This document shows positions 1 to 9,952 of a stretch of 64,000 bases of DNA, one piece after another (within the stretch, counting starts at the first letter, position 1; each line of letters starts with the position of its first letter). This DNA is from Rhodospirillaceae bacterium (lineage in GTDB: Bacteria; Pseudomonadota; Alphaproteobacteria; Rhodospirillales; Rhodospirillaceae): the NCBI GenBank assembly GCA_028822445.1, contig JAPKDQ010000002.1:372001-436000 (forward strand), read 5' to 3'. Made by a program: the position numbers and the translations under genes. The notes under the pieces are model-generated. The model had not been told where the DNA came from. It searched no databases and worked only from the letters and a program-made list of their open reading frames with translations.

Positions 1-298
1 CCTGCCCCTCGCGGAACAAGTCGGGGAGGATGCCGCGATAAACGATATTCAAACTTTCTGCCGTGTCCGTGACCGAAAATGTGGTTGTTTCGCCCTCGGC
101 ATTCACGCTTCCAGTTTCAACCAAGCCACCGATGCGTATTCGTTGTCCTGGTGACAACGTCTGTTGGCTGATTTCGGTTGGGCTGTAGAAAAAGACAATG
201 CTGTCTTCAAATGCAGTGAGCACCAGGGCAACGCCGGTTGCGACAGCAAGGCCGCCGAGCAAAATAAAATAGAGTCGCTGTGTTTTTCGTTTCGCCAT
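1..298 (-). CDS. ccmE: Cytochrome c maturation protein CcmE (heme chaperone), 3' part beyond window
   Basis: The minus-strand frame starts with ATG at 298 and runs off the left edge, so only about 99 N-terminal residues are seen. They show a basic start (MAKRKTQR), one membrane anchor (about residues 10-29), then the periplasmic OB-fold with the typical FYSPTEI and IRIGGLVETGSV segments and an IVYRGILPDLFREGQ segment. CcmE binds heme covalently through a histidine in the periplasm and passes it to apocytochrome c; that histidine lies beyond the edge and cannot be checked. The start follows the ccmD stop by one base, so the gene is the downstream member of the ccm operon. Family assignment is confident. 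Confidence 0.93.
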   Translation of the reverse strand, partial: MAKRKTQRLYFILLGGLAVATGVALVLTAFEDSIVFFYSPTEISQQTLSPGQRIRIGGLVETGSVNAEGETTTFSVTDTAESLNIVYRGILPDLFREGQ

Positions 299-299
299 T

Positions 300-518
300 T
301 TATGTTCCACTGCCTGCTGTGCCGCCGGCCTGACCTGATGACCCTGATGTGGGCCCGGAACGGGGTAGGCGCAAGCGATCCAATTCAGCTTGTTGCATTT
401 TCACGGACCGGGCCGTGAGGATAAACAGGACGCCGAGACCAACGACAGCCAAAGCGTAAGCGGGCCAAACAAAGGCTGCGTATCCACCCATATCTATTAC
501 AGCTTCGAGAGAGATCAC
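300..518 (-). CDS. ccmD: Heme exporter protein CcmD
   Basis: A 72-residue protein with the CcmD hallmark MGGYAAFVWPAYAL followed by one hydrophobic segment (about residues 12-34) and a charged cytoplasmic tail rich in Gly/Ser at its end. CcmD is a small inner-membrane protein that helps release holo-CcmE from the CcmABC complex. It sits between ccmC and ccmE, as in most alphaproteobacteria, and its stop lies one base from the ccmE start. The C-terminal SGSSGQAGG-like tail is somewhat longer than in short CcmD homologues. The first Met is preferred because CcmD proteins usually carry a few residues before the MGGY motif. Confidence 0.88.
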   Translation of the reverse strand: MISLEAVIDMGGYAAFVWPAYALAVVGLGVLFILTARSVKMQQAELDRLRLPRSGPTSGSSGQAGGTAGSGT

Positions 519-577
519 CAGGTCATGCCAATCTTGTTTTTACGGTTATCATCACAAACATCTTTGCGTGGTCACTT

Positions 578-1291
578 TTAGGTGGTGCGCATAAGTTTTG
601 CGGCTCTAATTTTTGCCGTCAGCACTTGAGCCCGCACGCTCATTAAAACCACCACCACATAGTACAGCTGGAACGCGCCTACCATTAGGAACAAAGGCGG
701 CAGCATTGCGGCATCAACGGAGATGCCAGCCATCGAGAAAATGGACGGTTGATGCAAACTGTTCCACCAGTCTACCGAGAATTTGATGATGGGCAGATTG
801 ACAGACCCGACGAGCGCTAGGATCGCAGCCGCTTTGTCACCCTGCTCAGGGCTGTCGAAGGCACCGCCTAAGGCAATGTATCCGAGATAAAGAAAGAATA
901 GTACAAGCATCGAGGTTAGGCGGGCATCCCAAACCCAGGGCGTGCCCCACATGGGTTGACCCCATAGCATGCCTGTGAGCAGGCAGAGCGCCGTAAACAT
1001 TGCGCCGATTGGCGCGGAGGACTTCGCAATCATGTTTGCAACAGGATGGCGCCATATTAGATATGAGGCGCTACCGGCGGCCATGACCCCATAGCAGAAC
1101 AGTCCCATCCATGCTGCTGGGACATGGATGTACATAATTCGAACCGTGTCACCCTGTTGATAATCGGGCGGGGAAAACAGCAGCGCTATCGGTAGTCCGA
1201 ACAGAAAGCAAAGAATGCAAAGTCCGGCGGCCCACGGCTGGATGGTCGCGGCTAACTTCAAGAAACGTGTTGGATTGGCAAGTGCATGCAT
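578..1291 (-). CDS. ccmC: Heme exporter protein CcmC
   Basis: A 237-residue integral membrane protein of usual CcmC length with six predicted hydrophobic segments. It carries the tryptophan-rich heme-handling motif as WGTPWVWDARLTS, and conserved histidines are seen in YIHVPAAWM and in NSLHQPS. CcmC presents heme to CcmE on the periplasmic face and belongs to the HemeHandling superfamily. About 60 bases separate it from ccmD; about 90 bases separate it from upstream ccmB. The start is ATG at 1291 (MHALANPTRF). Confidence 0.96.
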   Translation of the reverse strand: MHALANPTRFLKLAATIQPWAAGLCILCFLFGLPIALLFSPPDYQQGDTVRIMYIHVPAAWMGLFCYGVMAAGSASYLIWRHPVANMIAKSSAPIGAMFTALCLLTGMLWGQPMWGTPWVWDARLTSMLVLFFLYLGYIALGGAFDSPEQGDKAAAILALVGSVNLPIIKFSVDWWNSLHQPSIFSMAGISVDAAMLPPLFLMVGAFQLYYVVVVLMSVRAQVLTAKIRAAKLMRTT

Positions 1292-1384
1292 AGCATAAAG
1301 GCTTACCTGCTTGGCTATATTTTGCCAACCGGAATCGGGTGCGGGTTAGGGCTGCTTATCAGCTTATTGGCATTGGTTATTAAG

Positions 1385-2050
1385 CTATTCCGAAGCAATT
1401 TTTAGTGCGGCAGCTGCGGCCCATGGGCAAAGCGCTGCAGCGATGAGCAGGAATCCGCCGAGAACGGTAAACAAGCCCCCAGCGTCGAAGCCCATGCTAG
1501 TTGTATCAATTGCGCCGACCCCGAAAATTAGAATCGGGATGTAGAGGGGTAAAACCACGAGTGGCATCAATATACCTCTGCGGCGTGCGCCAAGCGTGAG
1601 GGCCGCGCCGACAGCGCCGATCAAGCTGAGTGTGGGGGTGCCAATGAGAAGGGCTGTCATCATGGGTGCGGCTGAGCCGACCGGCATTTGCAGAGTAACA
1701 CCCAGAATGGGGGCCAAAAGAGTCAGCGGCAGCCCTGTGGTGAGCCAATGCGCCACAATTTTGGCTGCGACAACCAATGTGGGTGCCGCCGGAGACGTGA
1801 GCAACAGGTCTAGCGCGCCATCTTGCTCGTCATCGGAAAATAGATGATCTAGAGATAAGAGCGAGGCAAGTAGGGCCGTCACCCAAATAATGCCGGCGCC
1901 AACTCGCTCAAGAATGCCCGGTTCCGGTCCGATGCCAAATGGAAAGAGGATCACGGTGATGGCGAAGAACCCAGCAACCATGACGGTGTCTGCCCGGTGT
2001 CTCACGGAAAGGCGTAAATCGCGTCCGACGAGGATGAAGAAGGTGTTCAC
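1385..2050 (-). CDS. ccmB: Heme exporter protein CcmB (ABC permease)
   Basis: A 221-residue polytopic membrane protein matching CcmB in length and pattern: an N-terminal RDLRLSVRHRADT segment, then the SLDHLFSDDEQDGALDLLLTS region and about six hydrophobic helices. It is the permease partner of the CcmA ATPase. The start codon is GTG and overlaps the ccmA stop (GTGA), so translation is probably coupled. Confidence is high from sequence and context. Confidence 0.95.
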   Translation of the reverse strand: MNTFFILVGRDLRLSVRHRADTVMVAGFFAITVILFPFGIGPEPGILERVGAGIIWVTALLASLLSLDHLFSDDEQDGALDLLLTSPAAPTLVVAAKIVAHWLTTGLPLTLLAPILGVTLQMPVGSAAPMMTALLIGTPTLSLIGAVGAALTLGARRRGILMPLVVLPLYIPILIFGVGAIDTTSMGFDAGGLFTVLGGFLLIAAALCPWAAAAALKIASE

Positions 2051-2694
2051 CAGTCCATCTCCGGCCCTTCGGGCGCTTTAGCCCGATAGTTGGCCATATC
2101 GATCCGTTGCGTCGGAGTAAATCCGGGAGCCTGATGTGTTGCGAGAAGGGCTATTCCGCCGCTTTCCACGTGGGCGCTTAAGAGGTTGTCGATGCGGGTC
2201 ACATTCTCTGTATCTAGCGCTGTATAAGGCTCATCGAGCATCCAGATCGATGCCGTTCCTAGGGCGAGCCGCGCAAGGCCCGCACGGCGACGCCATCCCG
2301 CGGACAGCATATCGGCTGGCATGTCCAAGACGGCCTCAAGGGCCATGAGGCTTATGGCGGTCTCCACAGCATTCTCTGCCGCGCTGTAAAGGTTTGCCCA
2401 GAATGTTAGATTTTCATGGACTGTAAGGGCGCCTTTCAGGCCATCGCGGTGCCCAGAAAAGCAAATATCCTGAGTATTATAAGAATTAATTTGAACAGTT
2501 CCGGTTTCACTCCGGAGCAGTCCGGCCAGAACCCTCAGTAAGGTCGATTTTCCGCTGCCATTCGGGCCAACCACAGCCATAGACTGGCCGTTCTGGAGCT
2601 CAAAAGAGAGGCCTTCGAAGATGGTCCGGCCGCCGCGCCGCGCCGAAAGATTGCTGACGTTAAGGGTTACAGATGACTGTGTTTGATTAGACAT
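2047..2694 (-). CDS. ccmA: Heme exporter ATP-binding protein CcmA
   Basis: An ABC ATPase of about 215 residues when started at ATG 2694 (MSNQTQSS); an in-frame extension to 2904 exists but would reach into the acnA start, and the shorter form fits the family. Visible motifs are Walker A GPNGSGKSTLL, an ABC signature as LSAGWRRRAGLARL (degenerate, as is common in CcmA), Walker B IWMLDEP and the H-loop ATHQ. With CcmB and CcmC it forms the complex that releases holo-CcmE by ATP hydrolysis. It is the first gene of the minus-strand ccm run, divergent from acnA. Confidence 0.95.
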   Translation of the reverse strand: MSNQTQSSVTLNVSNLSARRGGRTIFEGLSFELQNGQSMAVVGPNGSGKSTLLRVLAGLLRSETGTVQINSYNTQDICFSGHRDGLKGALTVHENLTFWANLYSAAENAVETAISLMALEAVLDMPADMLSAGWRRRAGLARLALGTASIWMLDEPYTALDTENVTRIDNLLSAHVESGGIALLATHQAPGFTPTQRIDMANYRAKAPEGPEMDW

Positions 2695-2886
2695 GGCGGG
2701 AACCATAGCGAAACCCGTCATAAACTCACGAAGAAATCGCCATAAACTGTTTCTGAGACAGGGGTCACCTGCTCTGCCCGGGACTAGACAACCCCGGAGG
2801 GATGTGGATGATGCCGAAAAAAGCGGGGCAATTATATTAAGCGCCCCGTTGAACTCTGGTTTCACATAGATAAAGGGAATGCTGCT

Positions 2887-5580
2887 ATGGCGCTTACAGG
2901 TCATGACACGCTGAAAACTCGCCGCACACTTGATGTCGCGGGCAAACCTTACGATTACTTCAGCATTCCCGCGGCTATAGAGGCGGGCATTGGCGATGTC
3001 TCTCGCCTGCCGTTCTCCCTTAAAGTTTTACTTGAGAATCTTCTGCGGTACGAGGACGGTCAATCAGTCAAAACTGATCATGTTAAGGCTCTCGCAGAGT
3101 GGCTCAAAAATCGAAAATCTGACCAAGAGATAGCCTATCGCCCGGCCCGAGTGTTGATGCAGGATTTTACGGGTGTCCCTGCTGTTGTTGATTTGGCAGC
3201 GATGCGTGAAGCCATGAAAGCTCTTGGTGGAAACGCACAGCAAATTAATCCGCTTTCTCCGGTCGATTTGGTCATCGATCACTCGGTCATGGTTGATGCC
3301 TACGCATCGGAAGATGCGCTGGCGAAAAACATTGAACTTGAATTTAGTCGCAACCGAGAACGCTACGAGTTTTTACGGTGGGGTCAGATGGGCTTCGATA
3401 ATTTCCGTGTCGTGCCTCCTGGCACAGGTATTTGTCACCAGGTCAACGTCGAGTACCTCGCCCAAGTGGTCTGGACTGGTGACGACAATGGAAAGGCGGT
3501 TGCTTATCCAGACACCTTAGTCGGAACAGATAGTCACACAACTATGGTCAATGGCCTGGCTGTCCTTGGTTGGGGTGTTGGTGGTATTGAAGCAGAAGCA
3601 GCGATGTTGGGTCAGCCGGTTTCTATGCTTATTCCCGAGGTCGTTGGGTTCAAATTAAATGGAAAGCTCAAGGAGGGCATGACGGCTACGGACTTGGTTC
3701 TGACCGTGACCCAGATGCTGCGTGCTCACGGTGTTGTTGGTAAATTTGTCGAGTTCTATGGCCCTGGTTTGGGCGCATTGTCACTGACAGACCGCGCAAC
3801 GATTGCAAATATGGCCCCTGAGTATGGCGCTACGTGTGGGTTTTTCCCGATCGATAAAGAAACATGCCGCTATCTGGCGTTTACAGGGCGTGATGCTGAT
3901 CGTGTTGCTTTGGTTGAGGCCTATGCGAAAGCACAAGGGATGTGGCGCGAAGACGATACTCCAGATCCGGAATTCACATCTACGCTAGAGCTGGACCTCG
4001 CGACTGTAGAGCCATCTTTGGCTGGGCCGAAGCGGCCGCAAGACCGCATTCCATTATCATCGGCTGCGCCAGCATTTACCGAGGCACTTGGCAGCGTATT
4101 CGATCATGGGTCTCCAAAGTCATCCCCAATATCTGGTTTGAGTGGCAAAGGCGCAAAAGATACGTTAACCGACGGTGACGTTGTGATCGCTGCGATCACA
4201 TCGTGTACCAATACGTCAAACCCCTCAGTTCTTTTTGCCGCCGGTCTGGTCGCACGTAAGGCGCGGGAACGCGGCCTGACGCGCAAACCCTGGGTCAAAA
4301 CGTCTTTGGCGCCAGGGTCTCAAGTCGTAACAGATTATCTCGACAAGGCGGGTTTGACAGAAGACCTTGAAGCCCTTGGATTTCACAATGTTGGATACGG
4401 CTGCACCACTTGTATCGGAAACTCTGGCCCACTCGACGTAAACATTTCCATGAGCATTAATGATGGCGATTTGGTTGCGACGTCGGTGTTGTCTGGTAAT
4501 AGAAACTTCGAAGGCCGCATTAGCCCGGACATTAAGGCGAACTATTTGGCGAGCCCACCGCTTGTGGTGGCGTATGCCATTGCCGGGTCGATGCGCATCG
4601 ACATTAGCAAAGACGCTATTGGTCAAGATAAAGACGGCAAGGATGTCTTCTTGAAAGACATTTGGCCAAGCCCACAAGAAATATCTTCTTGTATCGAGCA
4701 GTTCCTAACTCAGGAAATGTTTTCTACTAGGTACTCTGATGTGTTTAAGGGCCCTGAAGAATGGCAAGCCGTTAAGGCTGTGCCTAGTGAAACTTATGGC
4801 TGGCAGAGCGACTCAACGTATGTGCGTAATCCGCCATACTTTGAGGGTATGTCGAAAACACCAGATGCTATTCAGGATGTTGTTGGTGCGCGCCCTCTCG
4901 CCATTCTTGGAGACTCCGTAACGACGGATCACATCTCACCCGCCGGAGCTATTAAGAAAGACAGCCCCGCCGGCGCTTACCTGCTTGAGCATGGCGTGGA
5001 TCAGAAAGACTTTAATTCATACGGTTCTCGCCGGGGTAACCATGAAGTGATGATGAGGGGGACCTTCGCCAACATTCGTATCAGGAACGAAATGGTGCCG
5101 GGGACTGAGGGGGGCGTAACCAAGCACCACCCGGGCGCCATGGTCATGCCAATCTACGATGCCGCCATGAAATATCAAGCTGATGGTGTGCCTTTGGTTG
5201 TCATCGGTGGCAAAGAGTATGGCACTGGGTCATCCCGTGACTGGGCTGCGAAGGGCACCAACTTGCTGGGCGTCAAAGCGGTGGTCACCGAGAGCTTTGA
5301 GCGCATTCACCGCTCCAATTTGATCGGCATGGGCGTTCTGCCGCTACAGTTTACCGATGGCGTTACGCGCTACACTCTAAAGCTGGATGGCACCGAGCTG
5401 TTCGACATCTCCGGACTCTCGGCGCTTGTGCCACGCGGGTCAATCGACGTCAAAGTCACGCGCCCAGATGGGTCAACGGATACGTTCTCCGCCCTGTGTC
5501 GCATCGACACAGAGGGTGAAATGGACTACTTTAGAAACGGTGGTGTGCTGCATTACGTCCTTCGTAATTTGGCACCCTGA
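2887..5580 (+). CDS. acnA: Aconitate hydratase AcnA
   Basis: This 897-residue protein has full AcnA/IRP-type length. It interconverts citrate and isocitrate in the TCA cycle. The three cluster cysteines are visible as TSCTNTS (C440) and [10 protein letters not shown] (C506 and C509), with the swivel-domain [16 protein letters not shown] further on. [13 protein letters not shown] marks the start of domain 4. The start is ATG 2887, with an AAAGGGA-type ribosome-binding site upstream. It is transcribed away from the ccm operon, as is common in alphaproteobacteria. No truncation or frameshift is visible. Confidence 0.98.
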   Translation: MALTGHDTLKTRRTLDVAGKPYDYFSIPAAIEAGIGDVSRLPFSLKVLLENLLRYEDGQSVKTDHVKALAEWLKNRKSDQEIAYRPARVLMQDFTGVPAVVDLAAMREAMKALGGNAQQINPLSPVDLVIDHSVMVDAYASEDALAKNIELEFSRNRERYEFLRWGQMGFDNFRVVPPGTGICHQVNVEYLAQVVWTGDDNGKAVAYPDTLVGTDSHTTMVNGLAVLGWGVGGIEAEAAMLGQPVSMLIPEVVGFKLNGKLKEGMTATDLVLTVTQMLRAHGVVGKFVEFYGPGLGALSLTDRATIANMAPEYGATCGFFPIDKETCRYLAFTGRDADRVALVEAYAKAQGMWREDDTPDPEFTSTLELDLATVEPSLAGPKRPQDRIPLSSAAPAFTEALGSVFDHGSPKSSPISGLSGKGAKDTLTDGDVVIAAITSCTNTSNPSVLFAAGLVARKARERGLTRKPWVKTSLAPGSQVVTDYLDKAGLTEDLEALGFHNVGYGCTTCIGNSGPLDVNISMSINDGDLVATSVLSGNRNFEGRISPDIKANYLASPPLVVAYAIAGSMRIDISKDAIGQDKDGKDVFLKDIWPSPQEISSCIEQFLTQEMFSTRYSDVFKGPEEWQAVKAVPSETYGWQSDSTYVRNPPYFEGMSKTPDAIQDVVGARPLAILGDSVTTDHISPAGAIKKDSPAGAYLLEHGVDQKDFNSYGSRRGNHEVMMRGTFANIRIRNEMVPGTEGGVTKHHPGAMVMPIYDAAMKYQADGVPLVVIGGKEYGTGSSRDWAAKGTNLLGVKAVVTESFERIHRSNLIGMGVLPLQFTDGVTRYTLKLDGTELFDISGLSALVPRGSIDVKVTRPDGSTDTFSALCRIDTEGEMDYFRNGGVLHYVLRNLAP

Positions 5581-5612
5581 GTAGAGAATGACCCGGGGCT
5601 TTAGGGGGGGCG

Positions 5613-7319
5613 ATGACTGAGCCTGCAAACCCCGGCGTGACTCGTCACTACGTTACTATAGGCAGGCGGCAACTCCATTATCGACGAGCAGGCTCTGGCC
5701 CACCGTTGATCGCGCTGCATCGTATACCAAGGTCTTCCGAAGACCTTGCCGCTTTTATTCAATCGGCTTCGAAATACTTTACTGTCATCGCGCCGGATTT
5801 GGCGGGGTACGGCAATTCGTTTGCTTTGGATGCACCGCCAGAGAGTCTTGATCCTTTGTGTGATGACTTAGAGGCGTTGCGTCTTGCTCTTGGTTTGGGA
5901 CGTATTCTTCTTTACGGCGAGCAAGCAGGGGCAGCTCTTGCCCTTGCGTATGCGTGTCGCCATCCAAATCATGTTGTAGCGCTAGCGACCTGGGACCTTG
6001 ACCTGCCGGGCGCGTTAGATTTGCCACTGGGCGCGAAGGCTTCGCTTCCACCGTTCGAACCTAAATGGGACGGCAGTCACTTTGCTTGGCTCTGGGCAAT
6101 GCTGCGCGAGCAGACAGCATTCCACCCCTGGCATACGCCGGCTCTCAATACACGCGTTGATGCAGACATGCCCGGTCCAGCTGAACTGCACCGGCGGGCT
6201 GTTCAATTTCTAAACGCTGGCCAGCATGGTCGAGGGTACGAGTCTGGCTTTAACGCAGCGCGGACTTTCGATGCCCCGAACGTGCTTAGCAGCGTTAACA
6301 AGCCAGCGCTGGTTGTTGCGCGTCAACGGCATGAAGCTAAAGACCCCTGGCGCGGTATAGCGTCCGTCTCCAATGATCTGCATAGATCGACAGCTGATGA
6401 GCGGACAAGAGGTGAAGCTCAATGTTTATCTTTTCTGGCAGAGCGCCGGGTCGAGTCTGAGGTCCCACCGCCACCAACCGTGACGCCGGTCTCAGGTATT
6501 TTATGGCGTGATTATGTTTCCATTGACGGTGGCCAACTACATTATCAATGTAACACCGACGCCGATACGGTGCCACTACTCGTCCAGCACGATGCAGCAA
6601 GTTCAATCGGCACTGTCGAGGCTATTACGCAATCGTTTATTGGTCGACGCACAGTCTTTGCGTTCGACATGCCAGGCTCCGGTGATTCTGATCGAATTAT
6701 TCCTTCAGAAAATGTTGAGGTTGAGGTTTATGCCGCAACGTTGGCGGAGGCATTAAAACAGCTGGGTTTATTGCGGGTGGATTTTTACGGTATGTGGGGG
6801 GGTGGTTTTGTAGGCCTAGACCTCTCTATTCAAAAACCAGACCAGGTCCGCAAGCTTATTATGAGCAATGTGTTCCAGCACACGGGAGCGGAGCTGGCGG
6901 ACATTGCGGCCTATTATACGCCAGATGTTTCCCCGGTCTGGCATGGAGGCCACTTGATGCAGTGTTGGCATCAAATGCGTGATCAAGGAATTTACTACCC
7001 GTGGTTTAACCGGACCCAACAGGGTGTGATTTGGCGCGACCCTTTTCTTGCGACAGATATGGTGCATGAGCGTGTTTGTTCTTTGCTGAAAGCAGGCAAC
7101 ATGTATCGCACGGCGTATCAGGCGCACTTCATTTACCCAACCTATGAAAAACTTGCGATGACGCGCGTACCGACCCTGCTAGCAACGTCAAGGTGGGATC
7201 CAAACAATCCCCATACCCTGGCGGCCGCAAAAGCTGCGCCCAATTGTCAGTTTCAATACCTTGACGAAGATTTCTCTAAGTGGGGTGAGAGCTTCTTGCG
7301 GTTCCTTCAGGTCGGTTAA
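5613..7319 (+). CDS. Tandem alpha/beta-hydrolase-fold fusion lacking both nucleophile serines
   Basis: The 568-residue protein consists of two alpha/beta-hydrolase-like halves, about residues 10-275 and 295-568. Each begins with a similar strand pair (RQLHYRRAG and GQLHYQCNT) and contains the conserved DLAGYGNS or DMPGSGDS turn. The nucleophile elbow, normally GxSxG, reads GEQAG (Q104) in the first half and GMWGG (W395) in the second, so neither has the catalytic serine. A catalytic-histidine motif is not obvious near the C-terminus. It lies 32 bases after acnA behind a G-rich ribosome-binding site, and could be co-transcribed. It may be a non-catalytic binding protein or use different chemistry; the substrate is unknown. 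Confidence 0.8.
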   Translation: MTEPANPGVTRHYVTIGRRQLHYRRAGSGPPLIALHRIPRSSEDLAAFIQSASKYFTVIAPDLAGYGNSFALDAPPESLDPLCDDLEALRLALGLGRILLYGEQAGAALALAYACRHPNHVVALATWDLDLPGALDLPLGAKASLPPFEPKWDGSHFAWLWAMLREQTAFHPWHTPALNTRVDADMPGPAELHRRAVQFLNAGQHGRGYESGFNAARTFDAPNVLSSVNKPALVVARQRHEAKDPWRGIASVSNDLHRSTADERTRGEAQCLSFLAERRVESEVPPPPTVTPVSGILWRDYVSIDGGQLHYQCNTDADTVPLLVQHDAASSIGTVEAITQSFIGRRTVFAFDMPGSGDSDRIIPSENVEVEVYAATLAEALKQLGLLRVDFYGMWGGGFVGLDLSIQKPDQVRKLIMSNVFQHTGAELADIAAYYTPDVSPVWHGGHLMQCWHQMRDQGIYYPWFNRTQQGVIWRDPFLATDMVHERVCSLLKAGNMYRTAYQAHFIYPTYEKLAMTRVPTLLATSRWDPNNPHTLAAAKAAPNCQFQYLDEDFSKWGESFLRFLQVG

Positions 7320-7370
7320 CTTAGACCCGAGTAAAGCGGCCTGCTCTCCGATAAGGAAGACCAGCTGGGA

Positions 7371-9248
7371 CTATAGAAGGCCACGTTCCATCGCCTTAGA
7401 TAGCCGTTGGGCAAAGGCGATCGGATCCGGCAGGCTTTCGCCTTCAACAATCCTCGCTTGATCCAACAGGAGGTGGGCTGTCTCACCTATAATTTCGTCG
7501 CTTTGACCGGCCAGCTTTTGAATCAGCGCATGCGTCGGGTTGATTTCAAGAATTCTGGGCTTGGTGAGCCCATCTCCTTGTCCGTGTTGTTTCAGCATAC
7601 GCTCCAGGTGAAGGCTCATGCCGCCCTGCTCGCCGACTAGGCAGACGGCGCTTTCTGTTAGTCGGTTAGAGACTCGGACTTCTTTAACAATCTCGCCAAG
7701 CGATTTTTGCATGCTGACTATGAGGGCGTCGATGTCGGTCTGCGTTTCCTCATTATCTTTCTTTTCGTCGGAAGCAGTGTCTGATTTATTCTTCGCAATT
7801 GCGTCTAGGTCGTCAGCTGATTGCGAAGCAGACCGAAAGGGGCGCTTGTCATAGATACCGACAGAGGTAACCCAGAATTCGTCGACAGGGTCTGTGAGCA
7901 GAATGACCTCTACGCCCTTGGCAATATAACCCTCAAGCTGCGGTGATCGTTTCAGGGCGGCGACATCGCTACCGGTAATATAGTAAATCGCATCCTGGCC
8001 TTCTTTGAAGCTCGATACGTAATCTTTGAGGCTTCTCCACTCTTCGCCGGAGCTGGTTCGGAACCGGCTGAGTTCGAGGATTTCGTTCCGGCGCTCAAAA
8101 TCTTCGTAGAGACCCTCCTTAAGGACAGAGCCAAAATTCGACCAGAATGCATTATATTCTTCTGCGTTTTTACTGCGCTCCTTGAGCTCTTTGAGCAGCT
8201 TGCTGACTAATCCCTTTTGGATTTTCTTGAGCTGCGGATTGTCCTGCAGCATTTCGCGGCTTACGTTGAGGGGTAGGTCAGGTGAATCAACCACACCCTT
8301 TACGAATCTCAGATAGGGGGGGAGGAGCCCCTCCAGGTCATCTGCGATGAATACGCGATTGACATAGAGCTTCACGCTGCTTTTGCGGCTTGGTTCAAAT
8401 AGGTCGAATGGAGGATTAGAGGGCAAGTATAGGAGGCTTGTATATTCTATCGCGCCTTCCGCCCTGAAATGTAGTGTATGCCAGGGCTCATCGTAGCCAT
8501 GGGCGACGTGATGGTAAAATTCTATGTATTGCTCTTCGGTAATTTCATTCTTTGGTCGTGTCCATAACGCCGATGCAGAGTTTAGTGTCTCTTCTTCACT
8601 GCCTTCTTCGCCCGGAATTGCCGCGAGGATCACAGGCAGGGCAACATGATCTGAGTAGGTCGTGACGACAGTTTTTAGGCGGACGGCCTCAAGGTACTCA
8701 TCTCCTTCCTTGCGCAGATGAAGAATAATCTTTGCACCTCGACCTACATCATTAGTCTCATTAATAGTGTAGCTACCACGGCCGTCTGAAACCCAAAGCC
8801 AGCCTTGGTTTTCCCCAGCTTTACGGGCATAAACCTCAACCTTTTCAGCGACCATGAATGATGAATAGAATCCAACCCCGAATTGTCCGATTAGGGACAC
8901 GTCTTTTGAGCTATCACCCGTGAGGGAGCTCATAAATTCTGATGTGCCTGATTTAGCGATCGTGCCTAGATTCTCGACTAGGTCGTCTTTATTCATCCCG
9001 ATGCCATTATCGCTAATGGTGAGCGTCCGGTTTTCTTTATCGACGGCAATATGAATGGAGAATTCCGATCCACCGTCGTCGAGCAATTTTTGGTCGGTTA
9101 AGGCTGCATATCTCAGTTTGTCACAGGAGTCTGACGCATTAGAAATCAGCTCGCGCAGGAAAATCTCCGTATTGGAGTACAGAGAGTGCACAACAATATC
9201 TAAGAGTTTTGAAACCTCTGCTTCAAATGACCTTTTTTCTTCGCTCAT
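7371..9248 (-). CDS. htpG: Molecular chaperone HtpG (Hsp90)
   Basis: At 625 residues this is a full-length bacterial Hsp90. The N-terminal ATPase domain shows FLRELISNASDSCDKLR, the DNGIGMN nucleotide-binding loop and GQFGVGFYSSFMVA. The middle domain has LYVNRVFIADD and the LPLNVSREMLQ segment with its conserved arginine. The charged linker typical of eukaryotic Hsp90 is missing, as expected. HtpG is an ATP-dependent cytosolic chaperone. It is a single minus-strand gene between convergent and divergent neighbours; I could not identify a clear heat-shock promoter upstream. Confidence 0.98.
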   Translation of the reverse strand: MSEEKRSFEAEVSKLLDIVVHSLYSNTEIFLRELISNASDSCDKLRYAALTDQKLLDDGGSEFSIHIAVDKENRTLTISDNGIGMNKDDLVENLGTIAKSGTSEFMSSLTGDSSKDVSLIGQFGVGFYSSFMVAEKVEVYARKAGENQGWLWVSDGRGSYTINETNDVGRGAKIILHLRKEGDEYLEAVRLKTVVTTYSDHVALPVILAAIPGEEGSEEETLNSASALWTRPKNEITEEQYIEFYHHVAHGYDEPWHTLHFRAEGAIEYTSLLYLPSNPPFDLFEPSRKSSVKLYVNRVFIADDLEGLLPPYLRFVKGVVDSPDLPLNVSREMLQDNPQLKKIQKGLVSKLLKELKERSKNAEEYNAFWSNFGSVLKEGLYEDFERRNEILELSRFRTSSGEEWRSLKDYVSSFKEGQDAIYYITGSDVAALKRSPQLEGYIAKGVEVILLTDPVDEFWVTSVGIYDKRPFRSASQSADDLDAIAKNKSDTASDEKKDNEETQTDIDALIVSMQKSLGEIVKEVRVSNRLTESAVCLVGEQGGMSLHLERMLKQHGQGDGLTKPRILEINPTHALIQKLAGQSDEIIGETAHLLLDQARIVEGESLPDPIAFAQRLSKAMERGLL

Positions 9249-9503
9249 GTCTTATTGCTTTCTTGGTGTGGTGTGTTTGGGGCGTCGAAACCAACCCCAA
9301 GTAAATTTGATCTCATATTGGGTCTACGGCGGTCGCTGGCAAGAGGAAAATGAAACTTCTTCCAGTATTCTTCAGGGAAAGACAATGGATTGATTCTGCG
9401 CATTGTTCCATCTTCTCTATCGCGCCATAATATAGTTTCAGATGTGGTTTTAAATGCGGCCAAGGCCGACTAACGTTGCATATGTTAGAAACTGGAGGCG
9501 TAT

Positions 9504-9884
9504 ATGCAGATCCCTATTCAGATTACGTTTCATGGAATTGACAAATCCGATGCCGTTGAAGGTAAAATTAAAGAGCGAGTCGACAAGCTAGGGAAATATT
9601 CTAATCGCATCATTGGATGCCGGGTTGTTGTCGAATCACATCACAAAAGCCACTCCAACCTCAATACGAATGCTGCGCCATTCCATGTCACCATTCACCT
9701 CTCTGTCCCGGGCGAAGACCTGGTTGTGCGAAGAGACCCGAAAGAGATGAGGGCGCACGAAGACATGCAGATTGCCCTCCGTGATTCATTCGAAGCCATG
9801 GAACGGCGGCTTAAGGATTACACACAGAAGATCAAGCGGGTCGATCGGCGTCAGGGTCACGAGGTCCCTGCTGGAGAGGTTTAG
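9504..9884 (+). CDS. Ribosome hibernation/association factor (HPF/RaiA family)
   Basis: This 126-residue protein has the beta-alpha-beta-beta-beta-alpha pattern of the short HPF/RaiA (sigma-54 modulation) family: ITFHGIDKSDAVEGKIKERV, a VVVESHHK strand, FHVTIHLSVPGEDLVV, and the final helix with FEAMERRLKDYTQKIKR. Such proteins bind the 30S decoding region and inactivate ribosomes under stress. The long form's dimerisation domain is absent. A GGAGG ribosome-binding site precedes ATG 9504. The exact subfamily (HPF or RaiA/YfiA) cannot be decided by eye. Confidence 0.85.
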   Translation: MQIPIQITFHGIDKSDAVEGKIKERVDKLGKYSNRIIGCRVVVESHHKSHSNLNTNAAPFHVTIHLSVPGEDLVVRRDPKEMRAHEDMQIALRDSFEAMERRLKDYTQKIKRVDRRQGHEVPAGEV

Positions 9885-9952
9885 GGTGTAGTCGCCCAAA
9901 GCTCGATATTTTTTAAGTTCGTCTCGATTCCCAAACCTCGGTTCTTATCGCC

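Noticed and set aside
9245-9463. 72-codon minus-strand frame overlapping the htpG start (ATGA)
   Set aside because: It has no recognised family, no ribosome-binding site I can support, and lies in the htpG promoter zone; the overlap may be chance.
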